DNA of 64,000 nucleotides from Dyella sp. GSA-30. Its GTDB lineage: Bacteria; Pseudomonadota; Gammaproteobacteria; Xanthomonadales; Rhodanobacteraceae. The notes beneath the pieces are model-generated. The model was given only the letters and a program-made list of their open reading frames with translations. It was not told the origin of the DNA and did no database searches. Location of the stretch: the NCBI RefSeq assembly GCF_027924605.1, contig NZ_AP027042.1, positions 4,255,524 to 4,319,523 of the forward strand, in the 5' to 3' direction. The stretch's first letter is position 1. The number at the start of each line of letters is the position of its first letter. Both the position numbers and the translations under genes were made by a program. Positions 26,051 through 34,976 of this stretch are shown in pieces.

Positions 26051-26560
26051 TCAGACGCAAGCTTTATCCGCTGGAATAAGGCCGATGCGATCCAGCGCCG
26101 TCTTCAACGCAACGCGATCAGCCCATATCTCGTCAGGCAACGCCAAGAATGCAAGCAAGCGGGTCTTGATCACCGCATGTGCATGCGCAAACGCTGCACG
26201 TTTGTCGGCATCACTGCCTTCGACAGCCGCGGGATCCGGCAAGCCCCAATGCGTGCGCACGAAGTCGCCGAAGAATACCGGGCACGGCTCAGCGGCCGCG
26301 CTATCGCAAACCGTTACGACAATATCCATAGGTGGCGCAACGTCACCGGAGAATTCATCCCATGATTTGCTCCGCAAACCGGCGGTGGCAATGCCCTCCG
26401 CTGCCAGGGTATCGAGCGCATAGGGATTAACGCGACCGGCAGGCTGACTGCCGGCACTGAATGCTTCAAAACGGCTACCCGCCCAGGACCGCAGCGTCGC
26501 CTCGGCGAGCACACTGCGAGCGGAGTTACCGGTGCAGACAAACAGGACGCGACGGGTCAT
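26051..26560 (-). CDS. arsC: Arsenate reductase, thioredoxin-coupled LMW-PTP type
   Basis: A 169-residue enzyme that reduces arsenate to arsenite. The P-loop FVCTGNSARS carries the nucleophile C9 and the Cx5R motif. Two further Cys (VTVCDSAAAEPCPVF) match the Cys82/Cys89 relay of the thioredoxin-coupled ArsC class. ATG at 26560 is the family start. arsR ends 22 bp upstream on the same strand, so arsRC is an operon. No arsenite efflux gene (arsB or acr3) is within the window. Confidence 0.92.
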   Translation of the reverse strand: MTRRVLFVCTGNSARSVLAEATLRSWAGSRFEAFSAGSQPAGRVNPYALDTLAAEGIATAGLRSKSWDEFSGDVAPPMDIVVTVCDSAAAEPCPVFFGDFVRTHWGLPDPAAVEGSDADKRAAFAHAHAVIKTRLLAFLALPDEIWADRVALKTALDRIGLIPADKACV

Positions 26561-26582
26561 GACGGTTTCTTCCCAAGAGATA

Positions 26583-26906
26583 TCAGCAGCAGGCATCGCT
26601 CGGCGCACACTCTGCCCCGACACTATCGGCGCAGCAGTTGTGGGTCAGGTAGGCGATCAAGCCATTCATGGCATCGAAGGCAGCCCGGTAACAGATAAAA
26701 CGCCCCTGCTGTTCGCCCACGATCAACCCAGCACCCACCAGCTCTTTAAGGTGGAACGACAAAGTCGCGCTAGGCATTCCCAACGCCTCTCCGAGATCGC
26801 CGGCCATACGGCCCGCAGGACCGGCCACCACAAGTAAACGGAAAATGGCCAGGCGTTTGGCATGCCCCAGAGCCGTCAAGGCGGAGATTGCTTGTATCGT
26901 TTCCAT
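26583..26906 (-). CDS. arsR: ArsR-family arsenic-responsive repressor
   Basis: A 107-residue winged-helix repressor (HTH about 35-60 with MPSATLSFHLKEL). The arsenite-sensing cysteines are at the C-terminus (C91, C92, C100, C106, C107), the arrangement of the Acidithiobacillus-type ArsR rather than the helix-3 CVC of R773. It starts 38 bp from the divergent arsH gene, and an A/T-rich imperfect dyad in that gap (TCTAGAATAGT) is the likely operator. It probably controls both arsRC and arsH. Confidence 0.93.
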   Translation of the reverse strand: METIQAISALTALGHAKRLAIFRLLVVAGPAGRMAGDLGEALGMPSATLSFHLKELVGAGLIVGEQQGRFICYRAAFDAMNGLIAYLTHNCCADSVGAECAPSDACC

Positions 26907-26944
26907 AAATCTAGAATAGTGGAAACAATACTGCTGGACAAGCC

Positions 26945-27667
26945 ATGAGCCACGACCTGCCCCACCTCGATCACGACTACCTGCCCCTGCCAGATGCCGG
27001 TCAACTTCATCATGCCGCAGACGACGGCCACGCCCCGCGCATCCTGATCCTTTACGGCTCGCTGCGGCCGCAATCGTTCAGTCGAAAACTGGCGCTGGAA
27101 GCTGAGTGCATCCTCAAACATCTGGGTGCCGAAACGCGAGTGTTCGACCCCCACCAGCTCCCCATGCTCGACCGCGTACCGGCCAGCCACCCAGAAGTGC
27201 AGCGCCTGCGGGAATGGTCCACCTGGTCGGAGGGCCAGGTCTGGGTAAGTCCGGAACGCCATGGCGCGATCACGGGCGTGTTCAAGAACCAGATCGACTG
27301 GCTTCCGCTGGAGGATGGCAGCGTGCGACCAACACAAGGCCGCACGCTTGCGGTCATGCAGGTGAGCGGCGGCTCTCAATCGTTCAATGTCGTGAACACA
27401 TTGCGCGTGCTCGGCCGTTGGATGCGCATGGTCGCCATCCCCAATCAATCGTCCGTGGCAAAGGCATGGCAAGAGTTCGATGAGCACGGCCGCATGAAGC
27501 CTTCTGCTTTTTACGACCGGGTCGTGGACGTCATGGAAGAACTGATGAAGTTCACGCTGATGGTGCGCGGTCGCAGTGATTACCTGGTCAGCCGATACAG
27601 CGAGCGCAAAGGCGATGCGATCCAACGGAAGCTTGCACAAGTGGCGGGCGCGGTGGAGAAAGCATAA
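26945..27667 (+). CDS. arsH: ArsH, NADPH-dependent organoarsenical oxidase
   Basis: A 240-residue flavodoxin-like FMN enzyme. The FMN loop [14 protein letters not shown] (about 37-50), [21 protein letters not shown] (about 102-122) and [10 protein letters not shown] (about 143-152) are ArsH hallmarks. It oxidises trivalent organoarsenicals and lowers their toxicity. Divergent from arsR, by which it is probably regulated. Confidence 0.95.
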   Translation: MSHDLPHLDHDYLPLPDAGQLHHAADDGHAPRILILYGSLRPQSFSRKLALEAECILKHLGAETRVFDPHQLPMLDRVPASHPEVQRLREWSTWSEGQVWVSPERHGAITGVFKNQIDWLPLEDGSVRPTQGRTLAVMQVSGGSQSFNVVNTLRVLGRWMRMVAIPNQSSVAKAWQEFDEHGRMKPSAFYDRVVDVMEELMKFTLMVRGRSDYLVSRYSERKGDAIQRKLAQVAGAVEKA

Positions 27668-27671
27668 CGCC

Positions 27672-27693
27672 GCAGCCCTTTTTTACGGGCTGC
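27672..27693 (+). terminator. Hairpin after arsH
   Basis: A 7-bp GC stem (GCAGCCC/GGGCTGC) with an 8-nt loop lies just after the arsH stop codon; the tail is A/T-rich but has no T-run. Confidence 0.4.
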
Positions 27694-28148
27694 TTCAATA
27701 AGAACCGGCTGCAATGCCGGCCACCCATGAATAGGTGTATACATTAATTGGTATTATTTATTAATGCCTAATTAGGCCATTAGATCGATCTTTAGTGACA
27801 CATCCTTAATGCCATTAATCTGATGGATTTTCATAAAACCTCTTCCAATACCCAAGACATCTCTATACATTACAAATCGTAGAGCGACCCTTATTGCAGA
27901 ACATCCAACACGCTATCCATAGCGTGAGGTATGGAGAGTTCAGAGTGGCATCCATGGGAGGGAACTCACGCGATTTTCACGCGATTGAATACAATAGATT
28001 TCCCTTTCCTTCCAGCCTGATGGCGCATTTTGCGGTATGGCTACGGGCGTTTATGCCCTATTCGATCGCGCCTGCTTCTCGAATTAACACAGCCACGCCT
28101 GAGCCGTATTTGAAATTCCCGCCCAATCCATGACAGGGGAGATTCATC
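27694..28148 (+). promoter_or_regulatory. AT-rich upstream region of the Csu-type pilus operon, with palindrome
   Basis: About 450 bp without a supported gene, strongly A/T-rich against its surroundings. It contains the perfect 12-bp palindrome GCCTAATTAGGC (27766-27777), flanked by TAATG/CATTA, and another TAATGCCATTAAT stretch near 27810. Such composition is typical of pilus promoters silenced by H-NS-like proteins; the palindrome is a candidate operator. The pilin ribosome-binding site is CAGGGGAG just before 28149. Confidence 0.45.
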
Positions 28149-28685
28149 ATGTCGCTCAAGAAAACTCTGCTGATTACCAGCCTGCTCTTCAGTAGCGGCT
28201 TTACCCTGACTGCCCAAGCCGCCAGTCCCGCGACAGCGACATTCCAGGTCCTGATGGTGATTCAGAAAGCCTGCACCGTAACCGCTGGCGCCACCTCCAA
28301 TATCAATCTGGGCACGGTAGCGTCCACCGCGTTGAACACTACCGGCAGCAATACCATCAGCGTGACCTGTTCGAAGAGCACACCGTATTACGTGGGCCTG
28401 GCGCCGTCGGCAGCCAATGGCGGCACGACGACGGGCAGCGGCGGCATGAGTACAGCCGATGCCCTCGCCGGCAATACCGACAAGGTGCCCTATCAACTGA
28501 CTTCTACTCCAGGCCCCTCAGGCACCGTGTGGGGCAACACTGCCACCTCGACGACGGTCGGCAATGGCGTAGCCGGTACCGGCAGCGGTACGGCGCAATC
28601 GCTTACCGTCTACGCCACTGCACCCAGCGCCAACTTCACACCCGATAGCTATGCCGACACCGTCACGGTCAATGTGAACTTCTGA
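28149..28685 (+). CDS. Csu-type major pilin (spore coat U / SCPU domain)
   Basis: A 178-residue secreted pilin. Signal peptide 1-25 (AQA), then one SCPU domain (about 28-178) with the conserved Cys pair (KACTVTAG and VTCSKS) and the donor-strand-type ending DTVTVNVNF. It is the first gene of a four-gene archaic chaperone-usher operon. The C-terminal 70 residues are nearly identical to those of the tip-adhesin gene at 31793. Confidence 0.9.
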   Translation: MSLKKTLLITSLLFSSGFTLTAQAASPATATFQVLMVIQKACTVTAGATSNINLGTVASTALNTTGSNTISVTCSKSTPYYVGLAPSAANGGTTTGSGGMSTADALAGNTDKVPYQLTSTPGPSGTVWGNTATSTTVGNGVAGTGSGTAQSLTVYATAPSANFTPDSYADTVTVNVNF

Positions 28686-28693
28686 TCTTCAAC

Positions 28694-29440
28694 ATGAAGC
28701 GCACATGGTTGCGATACACGTTAGGCGGCGCCCTGTTCGCCGGCCTGCTGATGCCCGTAGGTGCAAGCGCGAGTGGCCTGCAGGTAGCGCCAACGACACT
28801 CAGCCTCAAGGCCTCGCAAAACGCCGATGGATTGTGGCTTATCAACACCGGCGACAACGTGGTGCATGCGCAAGTGCGCGTCTATCACTGGACGCAGAAC
28901 GACCAGGGCGATCAGCTCATCGGCTCTCGTGGCCTGGTGATCAGTCCACCGATGCTGCAGCTCGCTGCCGGCGATCGCCAGTTGATACGCGTCATCCGGA
29001 CCGGGGCACCGCCCAACGGCACGGGTGCCGTTGAAGATGCCTATCGGCTGGCGATCGATGAGCTTCCGATTGACGTGGAGGGCAAACAAGGGCTGCAGTT
29101 CGTGCTGCATTACTCGGTACCGATCTTCATCGAACCTGTCGGCGCAACTGCGCCGCCGCAGTTGCAATGGAACCTGCTGCGTCATGGCGAACAAGTCATG
29201 TTGCGGGTAAGCAACCACGGCGGCAGCCACGCTCAACTGGCGGCACTCAGCTACATCGACACTAACGGTCATCGCACGGACATCAATCCTGGTCTGCTTG
29301 GTTACGTTCTACCGGGTGCCACTATGCAGTGGATGCTGAAGCCACCCGCCGCGGCATTTGCCGCTGGCGGCATTCTTGAGGCGATGATCAATGGAGAGAA
29401 GGCCGCGCAAGACCTGTCGCTGGCCGATCGCTCTCGCTGA
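28694..29440 (+). CDS. Csu-type periplasmic pilus chaperone
   Basis: A 248-residue PapD-like chaperone. Signal peptide 1-27, then two Ig-like domains: the first contains LWLINTGDN and the LAAGDRQLIRVIR segment with the conserved basic residues, the second starts near 140 with PVGATAPPQLQW. It binds pilin subunits in the periplasm and delivers them to the usher. It starts 8 bp after the pilin stop and overlaps the usher start by 50 bp. Confidence 0.9.
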   Translation: MKRTWLRYTLGGALFAGLLMPVGASASGLQVAPTTLSLKASQNADGLWLINTGDNVVHAQVRVYHWTQNDQGDQLIGSRGLVISPPMLQLAAGDRQLIRVIRTGAPPNGTGAVEDAYRLAIDELPIDVEGKQGLQFVLHYSVPIFIEPVGATAPPQLQWNLLRHGEQVMLRVSNHGGSHAQLAALSYIDTNGHRTDINPGLLGYVLPGATMQWMLKPPAAAFAAGGILEAMINGEKAAQDLSLADRSR

Positions 29441-31796
29441 AGTCATCGTGCTGCAAGGTTTGCTTGTGTCCGGCAACCATGCCGCCGATGTGACTACAGT
29501 GAACGACATAAAGGCCAACCCTACCCTGATCACCGACAGCAGCGATGGCATGACCCATCTTGGCGGCATGGACGTCTATCTTGAAGTAACCCTCAATGGT
29601 GCCCACGGAGGCATCGCTCATTTCGTCGATCTCAACGGCGAGCTTTGGGCCAGTGCAGCGACGCTACATCAGCTCGGCTTCGTCCTGCCGGCCGGCACGC
29701 CCGACCCGGTCCAACTGAACCGTTTGCAAGGTGTCCAGGTCGACTACGACGCCAGTCATCAGGCCGCGGCCATCCGTGCGCCACTGCACATGCTCCAACT
29801 GGGGACGACCGTACTCAATGCGCCCGGCAACAGCCGGCCCCAGCCCACCGCTTCGCCCGGCATCGTGCTGAACTACGATGTCTATGGCACGGAAGGCCAA
29901 CACGACACCAGCAGCCTGAGCGCTTTCACCGAATTGCGTGCATTCAACAGCGGCGGCGTGTTCAGTACCACCACGCTCTCGCAGCTCACACGCAACAACA
30001 ATGAGTGGCAGGATCGCTCTGTACGCCTGGATACCAACTGGAGCACGTCGTTTCCCGACAGCCTGCTGACTCTGCGCATCGGAGATACCCTGACCGATGC
30101 GCTGTCGTGGTCGAGATCCACGCGCATCGCCGGCATACAGCTCGGTACCAACTTTGCTTTGCAGCCCTATCTGATCACGGCGCCGCTGCCAGCCTTTCTC
30201 GGTTCGGCCACCCTGCCATCGAACGTGCAGCTGTATGTCGACGGCGTGGAACAGTACAACGGCAGAGTGCCAGCGGGCCCGTTTCAGCTCAACACGATTC
30301 CCAACATCAATGGTGCCGGCAATGCACAAGTTGTGCTGACGGATGCACTGGGCCGAGCCACCACGCTCAATTTTTCGTTGTACGACGAACACCAGTTGCT
30401 CAAGCAGGGCCTGTCCGACTGGTCGGCGGAGCTGGGGTTCGTGCGCGAGAACTATGGCTTGAGCTCGTTCACGTACGGTCATGATCCTGTCGGCAGCGGC
30501 ACCTGGCGCTACGGCGTCAGCGACAGTTTCACCGTTGAAACGCACGCGGAAGCCACGCGCGGGCTGAGCAACGCCGGTGGCGGTGGCGCATGGCTGCTCG
30601 GCACCGCGGGCGGCATTGTTTCCGCATCACTGGCGCGAAGCGAACATGCGGGCAGAAGCGGCTCGCTGTACTCGTTGGGCTACAGCTGGCGCGACAATCG
30701 ATTCAATGTCAGCGTGAGTGGCATTCGCACTCGTGGCGACTACAGCGATGCGGCCACGCTCTACGGACCGCCACCGCCCAGCACCAGCGCCCAGGCGATA
30801 GCCGGCTATAGCACCGCCTATTGGGGCAGCTTCGGCGTGAGTTACCTGCAGCTGCGTTATCCCCAGCAGGACGCCACCCGTTACGGCAGCGCGTATTGGT
30901 ACCGATCCGTCGGGCGGGCTTTGTCGCTGAATCTCAGCGTCAATCAGAATCTGAATAAAGCCTCCGATCGAAGCGTCTTCCTGATCGCCACCCTTGCGCT
31001 GGATCACAACATCACCGTGAGCGGCAGTGTGCAGCGCGACGGCAACCGTACCGGTTTTGCGCTCGATGCCAGTCAGTCGCCCCCGAGCCAGGGCGGCTTC
31101 AGCTGGCGCGCGGCCATGCGCCAGGGCGGCGATCAGAGTGGCGGCCAGGCCGAGCTGGATTACCTTGGCCGCTACGGTCAGGTGGGCATCGGCGTCAACG
31201 CCGTCGGCGATACGCGCTATGGATATATGGATGCCACCGGTGCGCTGGTATTGATGGGCGGCGAGGTATTCGCGACACGCTATATCAATAGCGGTTTCGC
31301 GGTGGTCTCCACCGGCGGGGTCGCCAACATACCGGTCAAGCTGGAGAACAATCTGATCGGCACGACCAACCGCAACGGCCTGCTCCTGGTCAGCCCATTG
31401 AACGCGTATCAGGACAATCACCTCAGCATCGACCCGATGGATCTTCCTGCCGAAGTACAGATCGATCATGTCATGGCACGCACTACACCTACCGATCGAG
31501 CTGGGACACTGGTGCGTTTTGCCATCACGTCAGTAAAAGCAGCCCTGGTGACATTGCACGATGCCAGCGGCCAGCCACTACCCGTTGGCAGTCGTGTCGT
31601 TCTTGCCGGACAAGCCGAAACGGATGCGATGGTTGGCTTTGACGGCACGGTCTATCTGGACACCCTGGGCGAACACAACACGCTTATCGTGCGCACGCCT
31701 ACCGGCACATGTCGGGCAAGCTTCGATTATCAGAGCGACAGCCACGGCATTCCCGCCGTCGGGCCTCTGCTTTGCCGCCAGGACACTGCGCCATGA
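29391..31796 (+). CDS. Csu-type outer-membrane usher
   Basis: An 801-residue usher. After a signal-like N-terminus comes an N-terminal binding domain (about 45-160), the beta-barrel with plug (about 170-690, with the family pattern YVDGVEQYNGRVPAGPFQLNTIP and GRATTLNFSLYDEHQLLKQG) and C-terminal Ig-like domains. It starts inside the chaperone gene by 50 bp and overlaps the tip-adhesin start (ATGA), so the operon is translationally coupled. Confidence 0.93.
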   Translation: MERRPRKTCRWPIALAEVIVLQGLLVSGNHAADVTTVNDIKANPTLITDSSDGMTHLGGMDVYLEVTLNGAHGGIAHFVDLNGELWASAATLHQLGFVLPAGTPDPVQLNRLQGVQVDYDASHQAAAIRAPLHMLQLGTTVLNAPGNSRPQPTASPGIVLNYDVYGTEGQHDTSSLSAFTELRAFNSGGVFSTTTLSQLTRNNNEWQDRSVRLDTNWSTSFPDSLLTLRIGDTLTDALSWSRSTRIAGIQLGTNFALQPYLITAPLPAFLGSATLPSNVQLYVDGVEQYNGRVPAGPFQLNTIPNINGAGNAQVVLTDALGRATTLNFSLYDEHQLLKQGLSDWSAELGFVRENYGLSSFTYGHDPVGSGTWRYGVSDSFTVETHAEATRGLSNAGGGGAWLLGTAGGIVSASLARSEHAGRSGSLYSLGYSWRDNRFNVSVSGIRTRGDYSDAATLYGPPPPSTSAQAIAGYSTAYWGSFGVSYLQLRYPQQDATRYGSAYWYRSVGRALSLNLSVNQNLNKASDRSVFLIATLALDHNITVSGSVQRDGNRTGFALDASQSPPSQGGFSWRAAMRQGGDQSGGQAELDYLGRYGQVGIGVNAVGDTRYGYMDATGALVLMGGEVFATRYINSGFAVVSTGGVANIPVKLENNLIGTTNRNGLLLVSPLNAYQDNHLSIDPMDLPAEVQIDHVMARTTPTDRAGTLVRFAITSVKAALVTLHDASGQPLPVGSRVVLAGQAETDAMVGFDGTVYLDTLGEHNTLIVRTPTGTCRASFDYQSDSHGIPAVGPLLCRQDTAP

Positions 31797-32830
31797 GCCG
31801 CCACTGCCGGCAGCTGATGCTGTTCATCGCCATGCTGACGATCGGCTGCCTGAGCCTGCCGCGCCTGGCCCAGGCGCAGTCGGTCAGTTGCGCCAATCCC
31901 ACGGTCAACAACGTCCAGTTCGGCACCATCGACCTGACGACCGGCACCGTCAATGTCACTGGCTCGATCGGATGGTCCTGCACGAGCACAGGCATCCTGG
32001 GTGTTCTGCTTTCGCCACAGGCCAATATCGCCATGTGCCTCAATCTCAATACCGGCACCGGCGGTACACAGGCCAACCCGCGCCTGCTCAGCAGTGGCAG
32101 CAACACCTTGCAGTATCAGCTTTACGCAGATGCAGCCACCACTCAGATATGGGGCTCAACGGCAACAGCGGGAACACCCATACCGCTGGGCATCGCGGTG
32201 GCGATCCCTGCAGGGTTGATCTTGTCGACCACGGTAACCGGTCAGACACCGTTCTACGCGACGCTGCCTGGCGGACAGACAACGGCCCCGGTAGGCACTT
32301 ACAACAGCACGCTGGCTGTCACGGTCGGCGGCTCCTACACACTCAACGCGAATACTCCGCTAAGTTCCTGCACAAGTGGCCAGCATGTGCTCAACGCGGG
32401 AAGCGCGGCATTTACGGCGTCGGCAACGATCCAGAAAGCCTGCGTGGTTACCGCCAACAACGTCAATCTCGGCACGGTACCGTTCACCGCTCTCAACACC
32501 ACCGCAAGCAATACCCTTGGCGCCACCTGCACCAATGGCACGCCATACTTCGTCGGCCTCGCGCCTTCCAACGGAAACACCACCGGCGCCGGCGTCATGA
32601 AAGGCGCCATCAGCGGCAATACGGATAAAGTGCCCTATCAGCTCAGCTCCACCCCGGGCCCAGCCGGCGTTGTGTGGGGCAACACTGCCACTTCGACGAC
32701 GGTAGGCAATGGCGTATCGGGTACGGGAAGCGGGCTAAGCCAAACGTTGACGGTCTATGCGACAGCAGCTAGCGCGAATTACACGCCCGATAGTTACTCC
32801 GATACGGTCACCGTGAACGTGAACTACTGA
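31793..32830 (+). CDS. Csu-type two-domain tip adhesin (CsuE-like)
   Basis: A 345-residue secreted protein with a signal peptide (1-28, AQA) and two SCPU domains: an N-terminal one (about 30-195) that would be the adhesive tip and a C-terminal pilin domain (about 205-345). CsuE of Acinetobacter has the same design and binds abiotic surfaces through the tip domain. ATG at 31793 overlaps the usher stop. The C-terminal domain closely resembles the major pilin. Confidence 0.88.
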   Translation: MSRHCRQLMLFIAMLTIGCLSLPRLAQAQSVSCANPTVNNVQFGTIDLTTGTVNVTGSIGWSCTSTGILGVLLSPQANIAMCLNLNTGTGGTQANPRLLSSGSNTLQYQLYADAATTQIWGSTATAGTPIPLGIAVAIPAGLILSTTVTGQTPFYATLPGGQTTAPVGTYNSTLAVTVGGSYTLNANTPLSSCTSGQHVLNAGSAAFTASATIQKACVVTANNVNLGTVPFTALNTTASNTLGATCTNGTPYFVGLAPSNGNTTGAGVMKGAISGNTDKVPYQLSSTPGPAGVVWGNTATSTTVGNGVSGTGSGLSQTLTVYATAASANYTPDSYSDTVTVNVNY

Positions 32831-32917
32831 ATTCCCGGCATTAGGTCGAAAGACAGGGTGTCTTTTCATGTATTGCCGGGCAATATCAGTCGCTGCCGGC
32901 CCATCCTGGAACCGCCC

Positions 32918-34933
32918 ATGAAGCCTGTCCTTGCCTATTCGCTCGCACTCGCAGCCTTATGGGTGCTCCCATCGTTTGCGATACACGCACAAGGCAAGCC
33001 TGCAAACGAACAAGATACGTTCGTCCTGTACAAATTCGCCAAGGCCATCGGCAAGGAAACCTACACGATCGCCGATGAGAAGGGCCTGCTGACGCTCCGC
33101 TCGGACTTCAAATTCAACGACCGCGGCACCGACGTGCCGCTGAAGACCGTCTATACGGCTACAGACACCCTTCATCCCGTTTCGCTGAAGACCGAAGGAC
33201 AATCGTCGCGCAATTCGCCGATGAACGATGTGTTCTCGCTGGACTCCAAGCAACAACGTGTCGTGCTGCTGCGCGATGGTACGACAACGGACTATCCGAT
33301 TACCGCCGATACCTTTCTGGTGGATGGCTACTCGCCCGTAGCCATGCAGCAGATGCTGATGCGCTTCTGGATCGCCCGAGGCAAGCCTGCCCAGATCGCC
33401 GCCCCACCGGATGCCAGCATACATATCGAACCCGGCAGCGATCTCAGCATCATCGCCAACGGCCACGCCACAACACTTCATAGCTATGTGATCAGCGGTC
33501 TGGTCTGGGGCGCAGAGACCGTATGGCTGGATGACGATCAGAAACTCGCCGCTGTCGTCACCACAGATTCCGAATTCGATCACTTCGAAGCGGTGCGCGA
33601 AACGTATAAAGACTCGCTTGCCCAGTTTATCCAACAGGCCGTCAGAAACGACCTGGCGGCGCTGGCGCGATTGACCGCTACGGCGAAACACGCCACCGGG
33701 AAACACCTGGCCATCACTAATGTCACCCTCATCGATGGTACGGGCACCGCGCCACGCCACGTTGCTGCCGTGTACGTGGACGACGGCCGGATCACGAACA
33801 TCGTCCATTCCGGCGCTGCGCCAGAAGCCTCGGACAAGCTGGACGTCATCGACGGCACCGGGAAATACCTGATCCCGGGGCTGTGGGACATGCATGCGCA
33901 CTACGAGCAGGTCGAATGGGGTCCCATCTATCTGGCTGCCGGCGTCACTACCGTGCGCGACTGCGGCAACGAGTTCGACTTCATCACGACCGTTCGAGAT
34001 GCGCTGCAATCCGGACGCGGTATTGGGCCGCGGCTGCTGATCGCCGGCATCGTCGACGGCACCGGCCCGATCACGCTTGGCGCCATCACTGCCGACACAA
34101 CTGAGCAAGCACGCGACGTCGTGCGGCGCTACAAGAAAGCCGGCGCGGTACAGATCAAGATCTACAGCAGCATGAAGCCCTCGCTGGTACCGGTCATCGC
34201 GGAGGAAGCACATAAACTGGGTCTGACGGTGACCGGTCATGTACCCGAAGGCATGACGACCCCACAGGCTGTCGCCGCCGGATACGACGGTATCAACCAC
34301 ATCAGCTTCGTCGCTCGCGATCTGCTGCATATGGAGCGCGGCAAACCGGCACCCCCGATCGACTTCACGACGCCAGAGGCCAAGAAAGAGCTGGCGCTGT
34401 TCAAGTCGCACCATACGGTGTTCGACGACACCATCGCGCTGTACGAAACCCTGTCGCGCTCCACCGACACGCCATTGGAAACGCTCGAGCCTGGCATCGC
34501 CCATGTCGCCCCGACACTGGCCACCGCCTTGAACGCGACCGGCGCACCTCCCGCTAAAGCATCCGAATTTTCCAAGCGTTACGCCGCGTTGCTGGCCACG
34601 TTGCGTGAGTTGCATCGGCAGGGCTTGACCATCGTGGCCGGCACCGACCAGGACGTTCCCGGTTATTCACTTCACAGGGAACTGGAAATCTACGTACAAG
34701 CCGGCTTCACGCCGATGGAAGCCTTGCAGGCAGCGACCATCGTCCCCGCACGCGTACTCAAGCTAGACAAGCAACTGGGCACACTGGAAATCGGCAAGCG
34801 CGCCGACATGCTTCTGCTGGATGGCGATCCGCTGGCCGATATCCGCAACACCCGGCGCATCGCCAAGACCATCAGCGACGGTACGGTCTATGACCCTGCG
34901 CCGCTTTGGCAATCGGTGGGTTTCAAGCCATAA
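32918..34933 (+). CDS. Secreted amidohydrolase with N-terminal extra domain
   Basis: A 671-residue periplasmic enzyme of the amidohydrolase superfamily. Signal peptide 1-25 (HAQ), a beta-rich N-terminal domain (about 30-265) of unknown role, then the metal-dependent hydrolase domain (about 270-660): HxH in WDMHAHYEQ (near 326), a Lys in QIKIYSSMK, H in TGHVPEG and D in GTDQD. These fit a binuclear zinc site with a carboxylated Lys. Members of this group include prolidase- or imidazolonepropionase-like enzymes; substrate not predictable. A terminator hairpin follows the stop. Confidence 0.85.
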   Translation: MKPVLAYSLALAALWVLPSFAIHAQGKPANEQDTFVLYKFAKAIGKETYTIADEKGLLTLRSDFKFNDRGTDVPLKTVYTATDTLHPVSLKTEGQSSRNSPMNDVFSLDSKQQRVVLLRDGTTTDYPITADTFLVDGYSPVAMQQMLMRFWIARGKPAQIAAPPDASIHIEPGSDLSIIANGHATTLHSYVISGLVWGAETVWLDDDQKLAAVVTTDSEFDHFEAVRETYKDSLAQFIQQAVRNDLAALARLTATAKHATGKHLAITNVTLIDGTGTAPRHVAAVYVDDGRITNIVHSGAAPEASDKLDVIDGTGKYLIPGLWDMHAHYEQVEWGPIYLAAGVTTVRDCGNEFDFITTVRDALQSGRGIGPRLLIAGIVDGTGPITLGAITADTTEQARDVVRRYKKAGAVQIKIYSSMKPSLVPVIAEEAHKLGLTVTGHVPEGMTTPQAVAAGYDGINHISFVARDLLHMERGKPAPPIDFTTPEAKKELALFKSHHTVFDDTIALYETLSRSTDTPLETLEPGIAHVAPTLATALNATGAPPAKASEFSKRYAALLATLRELHRQGLTIVAGTDQDVPGYSLHRELEIYVQAGFTPMEALQAATIVPARVLKLDKQLGTLEIGKRADMLLLDGDPLADIRNTRRIAKTISDGTVYDPAPLWQSVGFKP

Positions 34934-34936
34934 GCA

Positions 34937-34966
34937 ACAGGGGCGCCACGATTGCCGCGCCCCTGT
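34937..34966. terminator. Bidirectional terminator hairpin
   Basis: A 9-bp perfect stem (ACAGGGGCG/CGCCCCTGT) with a 12-nt loop lies between two convergent genes. The tail on the plus strand is GTATTTATCC. Confidence 0.55.
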
Positions 34967-34976
34967 GTATTTATCC

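Noticed and set aside
27894-28133. 79-codon open frame before the pilin gene
   Set aside because: Starts with TTG, lacks a ribosome-binding site, composition like the A/T-rich promoter region.
32957-34615. 552-codon open frame opposite the amidohydrolase
   Set aside because: No motif, antisense to a recognisable enzyme.
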